Part shown: positions 1 to 7,843 of the stretch, in pieces | How positions within the stretch are numbered: position 1 is the first letter of the stretch | How the letters are laid out: each line of letters opens with the position of its first letter | Assembly (NCBI GenBank): GCA_964468725.1 | Contig: CAYXVU010000013.1 | Location: 1-47,550 of the forward strand | DNA length: 47,550 nucleotides | DNA from: CAYXVU01 sp964468725 | GTDB lineage: Bacteria > Acidobacteriota > Blastocatellia > UBA7656 | Reading direction: 5' to 3' | The notes under the pieces: model-generated | Seen by the model: the letters and a program-made list of their open reading frames with translations, nothing else | What the model was told of the DNA's origin: nothing | Database searches by the model: none | Program-made: the position numbers and the translations under genes

Positions 1-1292
1 GCATCGAGGGTGAGCAAGCCTATTCATCCATCCTGCTGGCCGCGCTGCCGCAACAGAACTTGTCACGCGAAGATCAGGCGCTCGCCCATGAACTGGTGCT
101 CGGCGTGCTGCGTTGGCAAAAGACGCTCGATCATTTCATTGAGCGGTATGCCAACCGTTCACCGCAACGCTTAGACCTCGCGGTTCGCCTCGCCTTGCGG
201 CTCGGCCTTTATCAACTGCGGTTTCTGGCGCGCATCCCGCCGTCGGCTGCGGTCAACGAATCGGTCAACCTCGTCAAACGCGCCCGCGTAACGAGCGCCG
301 CCGGTATGGTCAACGCCGTTTTGCGCAAGGCGGCGCGACGGCTGGAAGACCGCGCGGGCGAAGGGGTGACCGACGCGATGGAACGCGCCGCCATCGAAAC
401 CTCCCACCCGCGTTGGCTATTGGAGCATTGGCGCAGATGGTTCGGCGAAAGCGAAGTCATCGCGCTCGCAGCGGCAAACAATCAAACACCTGCTCTCGCT
501 TTTCGCGTCAACCCTCTATACGCGCGCACAGATGACTTGCTCGATAGCTTGCAACGCGAAGGCGTGCGGGTGCGTGCTTCTACTATCGCAACCGATGCTT
601 TCGTCGTCGAAGAAGGCGCAGCGCAAATTGTCATTCAAGCGGCAGAGCAAGGGCAGATTTATCTACAAGACGAAGCGTCGCAGTTGGTGGCCTTGTTGCT
701 TGAGCCGCAAGCGGGCGAGCGAGTGCTTGATCTGTGCGCCGCGCCTGGCTCGAAAGCGTCGCATCTGGCTGCGCTCATCAAAGATCGCGGCCACATCGTC
801 GCCTGCGATCTCTCTGCGACGCGGCTGAAGACGCTCAAGCAGATTTGCGCACGCCTCGGCATTCATTCGATAGATGCCGTTGCTCTTGATGCGACCCGAA
901 CGTTGCCTTTCGACGCCAACGCGCAAGGATTTGATCGCATACTGGTTGACGCGCCGTGTTCGGGAACGGGAACCGTGCGACGCAATCCGGAAATCAAATG
1001 GCGACTCGCGCCTGAAGACCTCAAGCGGTTTGCTGACGTGCAACTGCGTTTGCTGACCAACGCGGCTACGATGGTTGCCGTCGGCGGCAGACTAATCTAT
1101 TCGACTTGCTCGCTGGAAAGAGAAGAGAACGAGGCAGTCGCCCATCATTTTCTGGCAGCCCACTCGCAGTTTCAAATCGTTAAACCACTCGCTGCCGACC
1201 TGCTAACCAAAGAAGGCTTTGTCAGAACCTTTCCACATCGTCACGCGACGGATGGCTTCTTCGCTGCGGTATTGCAAAGGCATCGCGGCTAA
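1..1292 (+). CDS. rsmB: 16S rRNA m5C967 methyltransferase RsmB (5' end outside window)
   Basis: Transfers a methyl group from S-adenosylmethionine to C5 of a cytosine (C967 in E. coli) in 16S rRNA. The frame is open to the window edge, and the residues before the first possible start (TTG at 60) already read like the N-terminal NusB-like RNA-binding domain (AYSSILLAAL), so the true start lies upstream of base 1. Visible in order: NusB-like helical domain; SAM-binding VLDLCAAPGSK near base 725; motif VDAPCSGTGTVRRNP near 945; catalytic cysteine motif IYSTCSLEREENE near 1095. The C-terminus is intact. The convergent malic enzyme gene ends 42 bp downstream. Family assignment is secure. Confidence 0.95.
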   Translation, partial: IEGEQAYSSILLAALPQQNLSREDQALAHELVLGVLRWQKTLDHFIERYANRSPQRLDLAVRLALRLGLYQLRFLARIPPSAAVNESVNLVKRARVTSAAGMVNAVLRKAARRLEDRAGEGVTDAMERAAIETSHPRWLLEHWRRWFGESEVIALAAANNQTPALAFRVNPLYARTDDLLDSLQREGVRVRASTIATDAFVVEEGAAQIVIQAAEQGQIYLQDEASQLVALLLEPQAGERVLDLCAAPGSKASHLAALIKDRGHIVACDLSATRLKTLKQICARLGIHSIDAVALDATRTLPFDANAQGFDRILVDAPCSGTGTVRRNPEIKWRLAPEDLKRFADVQLRLLTNAATMVAVGGRLIYSTCSLEREENEAVAHHFLAAHSQFQIVKPLAADLLTKEGFVRTFPHRHATDGFFAAVLQRHRG

Positions 1293-1334
1293 GAAGAGAT
1301 CAGCAGCTTCTGTGAGATATTCTTCATTCTGCGT

Positions 1335-3062
1335 TCACTCTGCTTTGTAGCGATAGCGAAAATAGCGCGGCTGCCACATCTTGGCATCAATACAGTTGAC
1401 CAACTCTTCAGGAGAATGAGCCTCGGCCAATCCTGAACGCACGGCTTCGCTGGCGACGGCGAGCGCAACTTGACGCGAGACAGTGCGCACATCTTCGAGC
1501 GGCGGAAAGAGCGCGGCACTGGCATCCTGATGCACAGGAGACATCTCGCTCAGGGCGCGCGCGGCGGCAACGAACATCGCGTCGGTGACCCGCTTTGCGC
1601 CTGACGCGATGACCCCCAATCCGACGCCGGGGAAGATGTAGACGTTATTGCATTGCCCGACGCGAATCGTTCGACCTTGGTAGCTGACCGGCGCGAAGGG
1701 GCTGCCGGTCGCCACCAATGCGCGACCCTCTGTCCAAGCGACTACATCCTCCGCAACCGCTTCGCTCTTCGACGTTGGGTTTGATAAGGGAAAGATGATG
1801 GGGCGATGGGTGTGGCGCGCCATCTCGCGCACGACGGCTTCGGTGAACGCGCCCGGCTGCGCCGCTGTGCCGATTAGGATGGTGGGCTGAATATGGCGAA
1901 TGGCCTCTTCGAGGGTGATATGATCGCGGCGCGCAACCTGCCAATCGGCAAGTTCAGCAACCGGTCGCGCAAACTCTTTCTTGAATCCCTCAAGGTCAGC
2001 TTCTTCGCTGTGGACGAGGCCGAATTTATCAACCAGCCAGATGGCCTTTTTAATCTGCTCGCGGCTTGCGCCAGTGCTCCGCATCGCGGCAACGATCTGC
2101 TGACAGATGCCCGAAGCCGCAGAGCCAGCGCCGAACATCACAATGCGTTGTTCGCTCAAACTCCCGCCGGTGACGCTGATCGCCGCCAGCAGTCCGGCTA
2201 GGGTCACCGCGCCCGTCCCTTGAATGTCATCATTGAACGAACAGAGCCGGTCACGATACCGTTCCAGCAATCGCCCGGCGTTGTCTCTGGCAAAGTCTTC
2301 CCACTGCAACAGCACGTTGGGATATTTGCGCGAAACGGCTTGGATGAAGGCTTCAACGAATTCATCATACTCTGCGCCGCGCACGCGCGGGTGTCGCCAG
2401 CCAATATAGAGCGGGTCGTCAAGCAACTCTTGGTTGTCGGTGCCTACGTCAAGCAACACTGGCAACGTGGTTGCCGGGTGAATGCCCGCACACAGCGTGT
2501 AGAGCGCCAGCTTGCCAATCGGTATCCCCATGCCGCCAACCCCCAAATCACCGAGGCCGAGGATGCGTTCGCCATCCGTGACGACGATAACTTGCACATA
2601 GGGAACCGGCGCATTGTCTAACAGTTTGTCGAGTTCGTGGCGGTGCGGATAGGAGACATAGAGCCCACGCGGACGGCGATAGATATGGCTGTAGGCTTGA
2701 CAAGCCGCGCCGACGACTGGGGTGTAGACAATGGGCATCATCTCGCTGATATGGCGTTCGAGCAGTTTGTAAAAGAGCGTTTCGTTGCGATCTTGCAGCG
2801 AGACGAGATAGAGATAGCGTTCGAGGTCGGTCGCATTGCGCCGATAGTTTTCATAGTTGCGCGTCAGTTGTTCTTCGACATCAGAGGCGCGCGTCGGCAA
2901 CAAACCGATCAGTCCGAGTTCGGCGCGCTCTGCTTCGGTAAACGCCATGCCCTTGTTGAGCAGCGGATAATCGAGCAGCATCCGCCCGCTAAGCGAGGTC
3001 TCTAAAATATCTTCGCCGGTTGCGGCATCACGAACGAGTCTGAATTCAGCCACGCCGATCAC
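1335..3062 (-). CDS. maeA: NAD-dependent malic enzyme
   Basis: Oxidative decarboxylation of L-malate to pyruvate and CO2 with NAD(P), cytoplasmic. At 575 aa it matches the large-subunit MaeA/SfcA class, not the short ~400 aa bacterial type. Visible motifs: MPIVYTPVVGAACQ (active-site Tyr), ILGLGDLGVGGMGIPIGK, SFNDDIQGTGAVTLAG (metal and substrate binding), the Rossmann VMFGAGSAASGI and FPLSNPTSKSEAVAEDV. Two GTG starts are possible. The first (3062) lies only one base after AGGAGG; the second (3053) has about ten bases of spacing and is the more likely initiation site. Divergent from murQ with a ~150 bp shared upstream region. Confidence 0.95.
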   Translation of the reverse strand: MIGVAEFRLVRDAATGEDILETSLSGRMLLDYPLLNKGMAFTEAERAELGLIGLLPTRASDVEEQLTRNYENYRRNATDLERYLYLVSLQDRNETLFYKLLERHISEMMPIVYTPVVGAACQAYSHIYRRPRGLYVSYPHRHELDKLLDNAPVPYVQVIVVTDGERILGLGDLGVGGMGIPIGKLALYTLCAGIHPATTLPVLLDVGTDNQELLDDPLYIGWRHPRVRGAEYDEFVEAFIQAVSRKYPNVLLQWEDFARDNAGRLLERYRDRLCSFNDDIQGTGAVTLAGLLAAISVTGGSLSEQRIVMFGAGSAASGICQQIVAAMRSTGASREQIKKAIWLVDKFGLVHSEEADLEGFKKEFARPVAELADWQVARRDHITLEEAIRHIQPTILIGTAAQPGAFTEAVVREMARHTHRPIIFPLSNPTSKSEAVAEDVVAWTEGRALVATGSPFAPVSYQGRTIRVGQCNNVYIFPGVGLGVIASGAKRVTDAMFVAAARALSEMSPVHQDASAALFPPLEDVRTVSRQVALAVASEAVRSGLAEAHSPEELVNCIDAKMWQPRYFRYRYKAE

Positions 3063-3166
3063 TCCTCCTTTTGGAAGAGAGCATTAAAGCATACCCCGAC
3101 CAGCTCGCACACGGCTGGATGATGGATTGGTGCGCTCGCCTCGCGCCGTCGGCGCGAGTTCATCAT

Positions 3167-3196
3167 TTGGTTTTCGCTATCGGGCTCGGCTAGAAT
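3167..3196 (+). promoter_or_regulatory. Candidate sigma70 promoter of murQ
   Basis: TTGGTT (3167-3172), an 18-base spacer and TAGAAT (3191-3196, five of six consensus bases). Only 13 bases separate the -10 box from the murQ ATG, so the transcript would have a leader of about six bases with no Shine-Dalgarno sequence. Confidence 0.4.
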
Positions 3197-3209
3197 CGCT
3201 TCACCGACT

Positions 3210-4094
3210 ATGAAACCGATAACCGAAGCGCGCAACCCGCGCACCGCAGACATTGATCGGCGCTCGACGCTAGAGATGGTCACCCTCATCAATCAGGAAG
3301 ATCAACAGGTCGCGCTGGCCGTCGCCCGGGTTCTCGATCAGGTGGCGCAAGCGGTTGATCGTATCGCCGAACGCCTGCAAAACGGCGGGCGCTTGTATTA
3401 CATCGGCACGGGCACGAGCGGACGGCTCGGCGTGTTGGATGCCTCTGAATGCCCGCCCACCTTTGGCGTTTCGCCCGAACAGGTGTGCGGCATCATCGCA
3501 GGCGGCGACCGCGCGTTGCGGAGCGCTGTCGAAGCTGCCGAAGATGACGCGGAGCAAGCGGCGCGCGATTTGATGGCGGCAGGCGCAAGCGCCCGAGATG
3601 CCATCGTCGGCATCTCCGCCAGTGGCAACACGCCCTACACGCTCGGCGCTATCGAATATGCCAAACGCATCGGCGCAGCCGCCATCAGCGTGACTTGCAA
3701 TCCCGATTCGCGGATGGCCGCAGCGGCTGAGGTAAGCATCGCGCCAATCGTCGGCGCAGAGGTGATTGCCGGTTCGTCGCGCATGAAAGCCGGTACATCG
3801 CAAAAATTGATCTTGAACATGCTCTCGACGGCGACGATGATTCGCTTGGGTTTGGTCTACAGCAATCTGATGTCAAACCTGCAAGCCAATAATGCCAAAC
3901 TCCATCGGCGCGCTAAGGCGATACTGGCCGAAGAAGCCAACCTGAGCGAGGCGGAAGCGTCGCGCATCTTTGGCGAGGCTGAAAACGACCTGCGCGTCGC
4001 GCTCGTGATGGCGCACGCGCAGGTGAGTCGTGACGAAGCAAAACGCTTGCTTGCCGCCCACCAAAACTCCGTGCGCCGCGCGCTGGCAGAGTGA
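3210..4094 (+). CDS. murQ: N-acetylmuramic acid 6-phosphate etherase
   Basis: Cleaves the D-lactyl ether of MurNAc-6-phosphate to GlcNAc-6-phosphate and D-lactate in cell-wall recycling; cytoplasmic. At 294 aa it is full length for the family (about 300). It contains one SIS fold with IGTGTSGRLGVLDASECPPTF near residue 65, GISASGNTPYTLGAIEYA near 133, and GSSRMKAGTSQKLILNMLS near 188, followed by the C-terminal helical tail. No anhMurNAc kinase or murP lies next to it, so the supply of MurNAc-6P must be encoded elsewhere. Start chosen at ATG 3210, where the protein begins like other MurQ proteins (MKPITEARNP). There is no SD sequence; see the adjacent promoter. Confidence 0.95.
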   Translation: MKPITEARNPRTADIDRRSTLEMVTLINQEDQQVALAVARVLDQVAQAVDRIAERLQNGGRLYYIGTGTSGRLGVLDASECPPTFGVSPEQVCGIIAGGDRALRSAVEAAEDDAEQAARDLMAAGASARDAIVGISASGNTPYTLGAIEYAKRIGAAAISVTCNPDSRMAAAAEVSIAPIVGAEVIAGSSRMKAGTSQKLILNMLSTATMIRLGLVYSNLMSNLQANNAKLHRRAKAILAEEANLSEAEASRIFGEAENDLRVALVMAHAQVSRDEAKRLLAAHQNSVRRALAE

Positions 4095-4148
4095 GTGCAA
4101 CGCCCTTCCATCGTCGAAGGCTCACCGGCCTGCGGACGCGGCTCACAT

Positions 4149-4176
4149 TTGAGGCGTGAAAAATACCTGCTAGAAT
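4149..4176 (+). promoter_or_regulatory. Candidate promoter of the first PQQ-dehydrogenase gene
   Basis: TTGAGG, a 16-base spacer and TAGAAT (4171-4176). It would give a leader of about 130 bases before the ATG at 4315, which has a GAGG-type ribosome site just upstream. Confidence 0.35.
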
Positions 4177-4314
4177 CAGTTTCTGACTGAACGAATCGGC
4201 AAGAGCCTGATTTCGACTGGTTGAACTTGAGGACTCGCCCACGCCGTTCACCATCGTCTTTCCCCGCTTGATCGCCTCACCCCACAATTTTGTGAAGAAG
4301 AGGAGTACGAGGGT

Positions 4315-5775
4315 ATGAAACACATTGGCACACTGTTGATCGGCTTGATTCTGCTCGGCGCGACTGTCCCCAACGCGCATCGCGCCGCCGCGAACCGGCG
4401 GCAAGAGATTACCCTCGCTGAAGTCAATATCCGACTCGAATTGGTCGTTTCCAATCTGATGTCGCCCATCTACGTCACGCAGTCGCGCGACCAGAGCCAG
4501 CGCCTCTTCATCGTCGAGCAGTCGGGGCGCATACTGGTCTTGCAACCCGGCCAAAGCATGCCGACCGTATTTCTCAACTTGACCGGCAAAATCGTTTTCG
4601 GTGGTGAACGCGGCTTGCTCGGACTGGCCTTTCATCCACAATACGCTCTCAATGGCCGGTTCTTCGTCAACTACACGCGCAGCGGCGATGGCGCGACGGT
4701 GCTGGCTGAGTACCACGTTTCGCCTGGCAATCCCGATGTTGCCGACCCGGCGGAGACCATTTTGCTGACCTTCGCGCAGCCGTTTTCGAATCACAATGGC
4801 GGCATGATCGAATTCGGCCCCGACGGATTTTTGTACATCGCTACAGGCGATGGCGGATCGGCCAATGACCCCGGCAATCGCGCGCAGAATATCACGGAGT
4901 TGCTCGGCAAGATGCTTCGCATTGATGTCAATCAGGGAACGCCGTATGGGATTCCGAGCGACAATCCCTTTGTCGGCACGGCAGGCCGCAATGAGATTTT
5001 CGCTATCGGCCTGCGCAACCCTTGGCGTTTCTCCTTCGACCGGCAGACCGGACAACTCTATGCCGGAGATGTCGGACAAAACGCCATCGAAGAAGTGGAC
5101 ATTATCACGCGCGGCGGCAATTACGGTTGGCGGGTGTTCGAAGGCACGCAATGCACCAACAATGCGCCCGTGCTTTGCCCGACGCTCAATCACACGCCGC
5201 CCATCACGCAGTACAATCACACGGGCGGGCGTTGTTCGATCACCGGCGGCTATGTCTATCGTGGCACGCGCGGGACGCTGCCAGCAGGCACCTATCTCTA
5301 TGCCGATTTTTGTACAGGCGAAATCTTCAGGTTCAATGGCTCCGCGCCGATGCTGTTGCTCGATACCAATTTGAGCATCGCATCGTTTGGCGAAGATGAA
5401 AGCGGCGAACTCTATGTCGTCGGCATTGGGGGCACGGTGCATCGCATCGTCGCCCTCGAACCGAGTGCCGTGCAAATCTCTTCCGCCTCTCTGCGTCGTA
5501 GAGCAACCGGGAACCTGTTTCAACCCATCGTGGTGAAAAGCAATGGCAAGAAGTATGACATCGTGGTGCAAGGAACAGGGTTTCTCGGCGGCACAAAAGT
5601 CGCCATCAACGGGCGTGACTTGAAGACCCGCAGTCTGACGGCCAATCAAATCGTCGCCAAGCTGCAAGCCGATATGCTGCGCGCGCCGGGTACGTTGACC
5701 ATCGAAGTCATCACCAGCGACGGCAGCAGATCGAATCATCTCACTCTCGAAGTCGTCGCCGCTGCGGGTCAGTAG
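4315..5775 (+). CDS. Secreted PQQ-dependent aldose sugar dehydrogenase-like propeller with C-terminal IPT domain
   Basis: Predicted periplasmic sugar dehydrogenase of the soluble-GDH/YliI (GSDH) type. An N-terminal Sec signal (hydrophobic residues 4-20) precedes a six-bladed propeller. Recognisable parts: RLFIVEQSGRILVLQPG, GERGLLGLAFHPQYALNGRF, SNHNGGMIEFGPDGFLYIA (the conserved HNGG histidine region), GLRNPWRFSFDRQTGQLY and GDVGQNAIEEVDII. Residues ~385-486 form an immunoglobulin-like IPT/TIG domain, an extension absent from the E. coli enzyme. A related gene follows directly on the same strand. The real electron acceptor and substrate cannot be read from sequence, and PQQ synthesis genes are not in the window. 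Confidence 0.85.
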   Translation: MKHIGTLLIGLILLGATVPNAHRAAANRRQEITLAEVNIRLELVVSNLMSPIYVTQSRDQSQRLFIVEQSGRILVLQPGQSMPTVFLNLTGKIVFGGERGLLGLAFHPQYALNGRFFVNYTRSGDGATVLAEYHVSPGNPDVADPAETILLTFAQPFSNHNGGMIEFGPDGFLYIATGDGGSANDPGNRAQNITELLGKMLRIDVNQGTPYGIPSDNPFVGTAGRNEIFAIGLRNPWRFSFDRQTGQLYAGDVGQNAIEEVDIITRGGNYGWRVFEGTQCTNNAPVLCPTLNHTPPITQYNHTGGRCSITGGYVYRGTRGTLPAGTYLYADFCTGEIFRFNGSAPMLLLDTNLSIASFGEDESGELYVVGIGGTVHRIVALEPSAVQISSASLRRRATGNLFQPIVVKSNGKKYDIVVQGTGFLGGTKVAINGRDLKTRSLTANQIVAKLQADMLRAPGTLTIEVITSDGSRSNHLTLEVVAAAGQ

Positions 5776-5877
5776 CAAATTCGGCAAGCGACCTTTATAC
5801 TTTTGCCCTTAACCACTTGCTTCCGAATCGCTCAACACCGGAGCGGTTCGCAATCAAGCATCGGAGGTATCATTACA

Positions 5878-6888
5878 TTGAAGTTCGTAAAATCTTATTC
5901 TGCCATCATTCTTCTGACCCTGATCTTTGTGCTGGCGCTCGCCGGTTTTCCCGTAGCAACGCGCGCCCAACTCCGACCCATCACGGTTGCGCCGGGTTTC
6001 GAAGTACAACTCTTCGCCGATCAGATGAACGTCGAAGAGTTCGCCAAAAGCTTTTTTTCAGGGCCGACCAGCATCGCTTTCGACAAGCGCGGACGGCTCT
6101 TTGTCGGAACCTATTCGGGCAAAATCCTCATCCTGCTCGATAACGACGAGGACGGGCGTTGTGATGAGGTGAAGACCTTTGCCGAAAACATTCCGCTAGC
6201 GCTCGGCATGACCTTTCATCCGAATGGCGATCTATACACAACCAGCAACATCCTCGGCGGCGAAGGGCGGATTCTGCGCTTGCGCGATACCAATGGCGAT
6301 GACATTGCCGATGAGACGACGGTCATCATAACCGGGCTGCCCAGTCACGGCGACCATCAGACCAATCGCCCGCGATTTGGCCCCGACGGGTTGTTGTATT
6401 TCGGTCAAGGTTCAGCCACAGACAACGGCACCCCGAAATCCGGCAGACCGGCAGACCTGCCGCTGAACGCGACGATTCTGCGGATGAATGTGAATGATCC
6501 GAATAGCCTCGCGGTCTTTGCCAGAGGGCTTCGCAATCCTTTTGGCATCGCCTTTCATCCCGAAAACGGCGAGTTGTTTTCCACTGACGGCGGGTCGGGC
6601 GAAGTCTGTCAAGTTCTACCCTGCCCGGCAGACGATCCGGCTCCGCCCGAAGAGGTCAACTGGGTCGTCGAAGGCGGTCACTACGGTTTTTCGGCTTGCG
6701 AAGGCACACCAACCGAAGCCCGCCCCGGCTGCGCCGGTGTACGCGCACCGGCCATTCAATACTCGCCGCACCTGACGCCAACTTCGTTGGCCTTCTACAC
6801 CGGGCCGCAAGCGGGCGAATTCAAGAATCACCTGTTGCTGACCCTGTTTAAGAACCTGCCCGACACGCAAAATCACGGCGCCGATTAG
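5878..6888 (+). CDS. PQQ-dependent sugar/sorbosone dehydrogenase-like protein, N-terminal part before an in-frame TAG
   Basis: The second propeller protein of the pair. The best start is TTG 5878, ten bases after a GGAGGT site; it opens a clear Sec signal peptide (MKFVKSYSAIILLTLIF, then cleavage after ATRAQ). The part up to 6885 covers most of a propeller: GPTSIAFDKRGRLFVGTY, GMTFHPNGDLY, NRPRFGPDGLLYFGQGSA, ARGLRNPFGIAFHPENGELF. It ends at TAG 6886-6888, and the same reading frame continues past the stop with matching protein (next entry). It is either a broken gene or a sequence error. Read through, the whole would be about 605 aa. Not related to the selenocysteine case downstream, which uses TGA. 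Confidence 0.8.
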   Translation: MKFVKSYSAIILLTLIFVLALAGFPVATRAQLRPITVAPGFEVQLFADQMNVEEFAKSFFSGPTSIAFDKRGRLFVGTYSGKILILLDNDEDGRCDEVKTFAENIPLALGMTFHPNGDLYTTSNILGGEGRILRLRDTNGDDIADETTVIITGLPSHGDHQTNRPRFGPDGLLYFGQGSATDNGTPKSGRPADLPLNATILRMNVNDPNSLAVFARGLRNPFGIAFHPENGELFSTDGGSGEVCQVLPCPADDPAPPEEVNWVVEGGHYGFSACEGTPTEARPGCAGVRAPAIQYSPHLTPTSLAFYTGPQAGEFKNHLLLTLFKNLPDTQNHGAD

Positions 6889-7695
6889 CGACGCTTGTGT
6901 TTAGAGGGCGACCGTCAGACCGGTGTTCGTCTGCGCGATGATGGTTTCATCGCGCAATTCAACCCGATTGACCCGTTCGACGGGCCGGTGGACACGGCGA
7001 TTGACCCCATCAGCGGCGACATCTATGTCGTGCGTTTCGACCCGGTCAGCCATCGCAATTCCAGCGAACATCACCACATCATCTATCGCATCCACCGCGA
7101 AGGCAGCGACCTCTCCCCCTTTATCGGCAATCTGCGACCCGCGTCTATCGTCGAAGGCTCTGTGGCGACGACGCTCAATCTGACCGTTCGACACGTCAAA
7201 CCCGGCGCCGCAGTCTTTGCAGGCGGGCAGATGTTAGCGACCCGACCGGGCGCGACGGATTTCGAACTGCTTGCCGATCTGCCCGCCACGATGCTGACCA
7301 GCGCCAAGACCATCACCCTCGAAGTTCGCAACCTCGATGGCAAAGTTTCGAATCCGCTGACCTTCACCGTGCTCAAAAAAGAAGATCAACTGCCATCGCC
7401 GACTATCTCATCGCTACTGGTCTATAAGAAAAAACGCAGGAATATCATCAATCCCGTGCTTGCTGGAACCAATGCCAAGAAGGTGTTTCTGGCCGTGAGC
7501 GGCATCAACATTGATGCCGGAGCGCAATTGCTCGTCAACGGCCAACCGCTGGTCATCGTCAGCAGCGACGCCAATGAAATCGTAGGCCGCTTAACCAACG
7601 AGTTGCTGGCAACGCCTAGCCAATTGACCGTACAAGTCCGCAACGCGACCGGCAAGCTCTCAAATCTGCTCACGCTCAATGTTGTAATGCCGTGA
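6889..7695 (+). CDS. Continuation of the interrupted propeller protein, last blade plus two IPT-like domains
   Basis: Same reading frame as the preceding part, beginning immediately after TAG 6886-6888. It has no ribosome site or signal peptide of its own, so it is probably not an independent gene; gene finders would start it at TTG 6895. It first completes the propeller (GDRQTGVRLRDDGFIAQF, AIDPISGDIYVVRFD) and then carries two IPT/TIG-type beta-sandwich repeats (about 7130-7370 and 7385-7690), each ending in a motif of the type VRNATGKLSNLLTLNV. No further stops or frameshifts have accumulated, which suggests the interruption is recent or artificial. Confidence 0.75.
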   Translation, partial: RRLCLEGDRQTGVRLRDDGFIAQFNPIDPFDGPVDTAIDPISGDIYVVRFDPVSHRNSSEHHHIIYRIHREGSDLSPFIGNLRPASIVEGSVATTLNLTVRHVKPGAAVFAGGQMLATRPGATDFELLADLPATMLTSAKTITLEVRNLDGKVSNPLTFTVLKKEDQLPSPTISSLLVYKKKRRNIINPVLAGTNAKKVFLAVSGINIDAGAQLLVNGQPLVIVSSDANEIVGRLTNELLATPSQLTVQVRNATGKLSNLLTLNVVMP

Positions 7696-7843
7696 GGAGA
7701 CAGAGAGTCGGTTGCCGGTTGTCGGTGCGAGAGTTCGTGATTGCTCGATGACCTGTATCCCATACAACCGATTGAGAGACGGCGTGGGCATCTGTTGATA
7801 TGCCGATCTCCTCAACCGACTCCCGACAGTCAGAGAGGTCGTT

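Noticed and set aside
3913..5787. 624-aa open frame on the minus strand
   Set aside because: Antisense to murQ and the first propeller gene. It has no coherent domain and follows from the strong GC bias of the real codons.
6886..6888. Pyrrolysine or recoded amber codon
   Set aside because: No supporting motif, and the family is not known to use pyrrolysine. Error or nonsense mutation is simpler.
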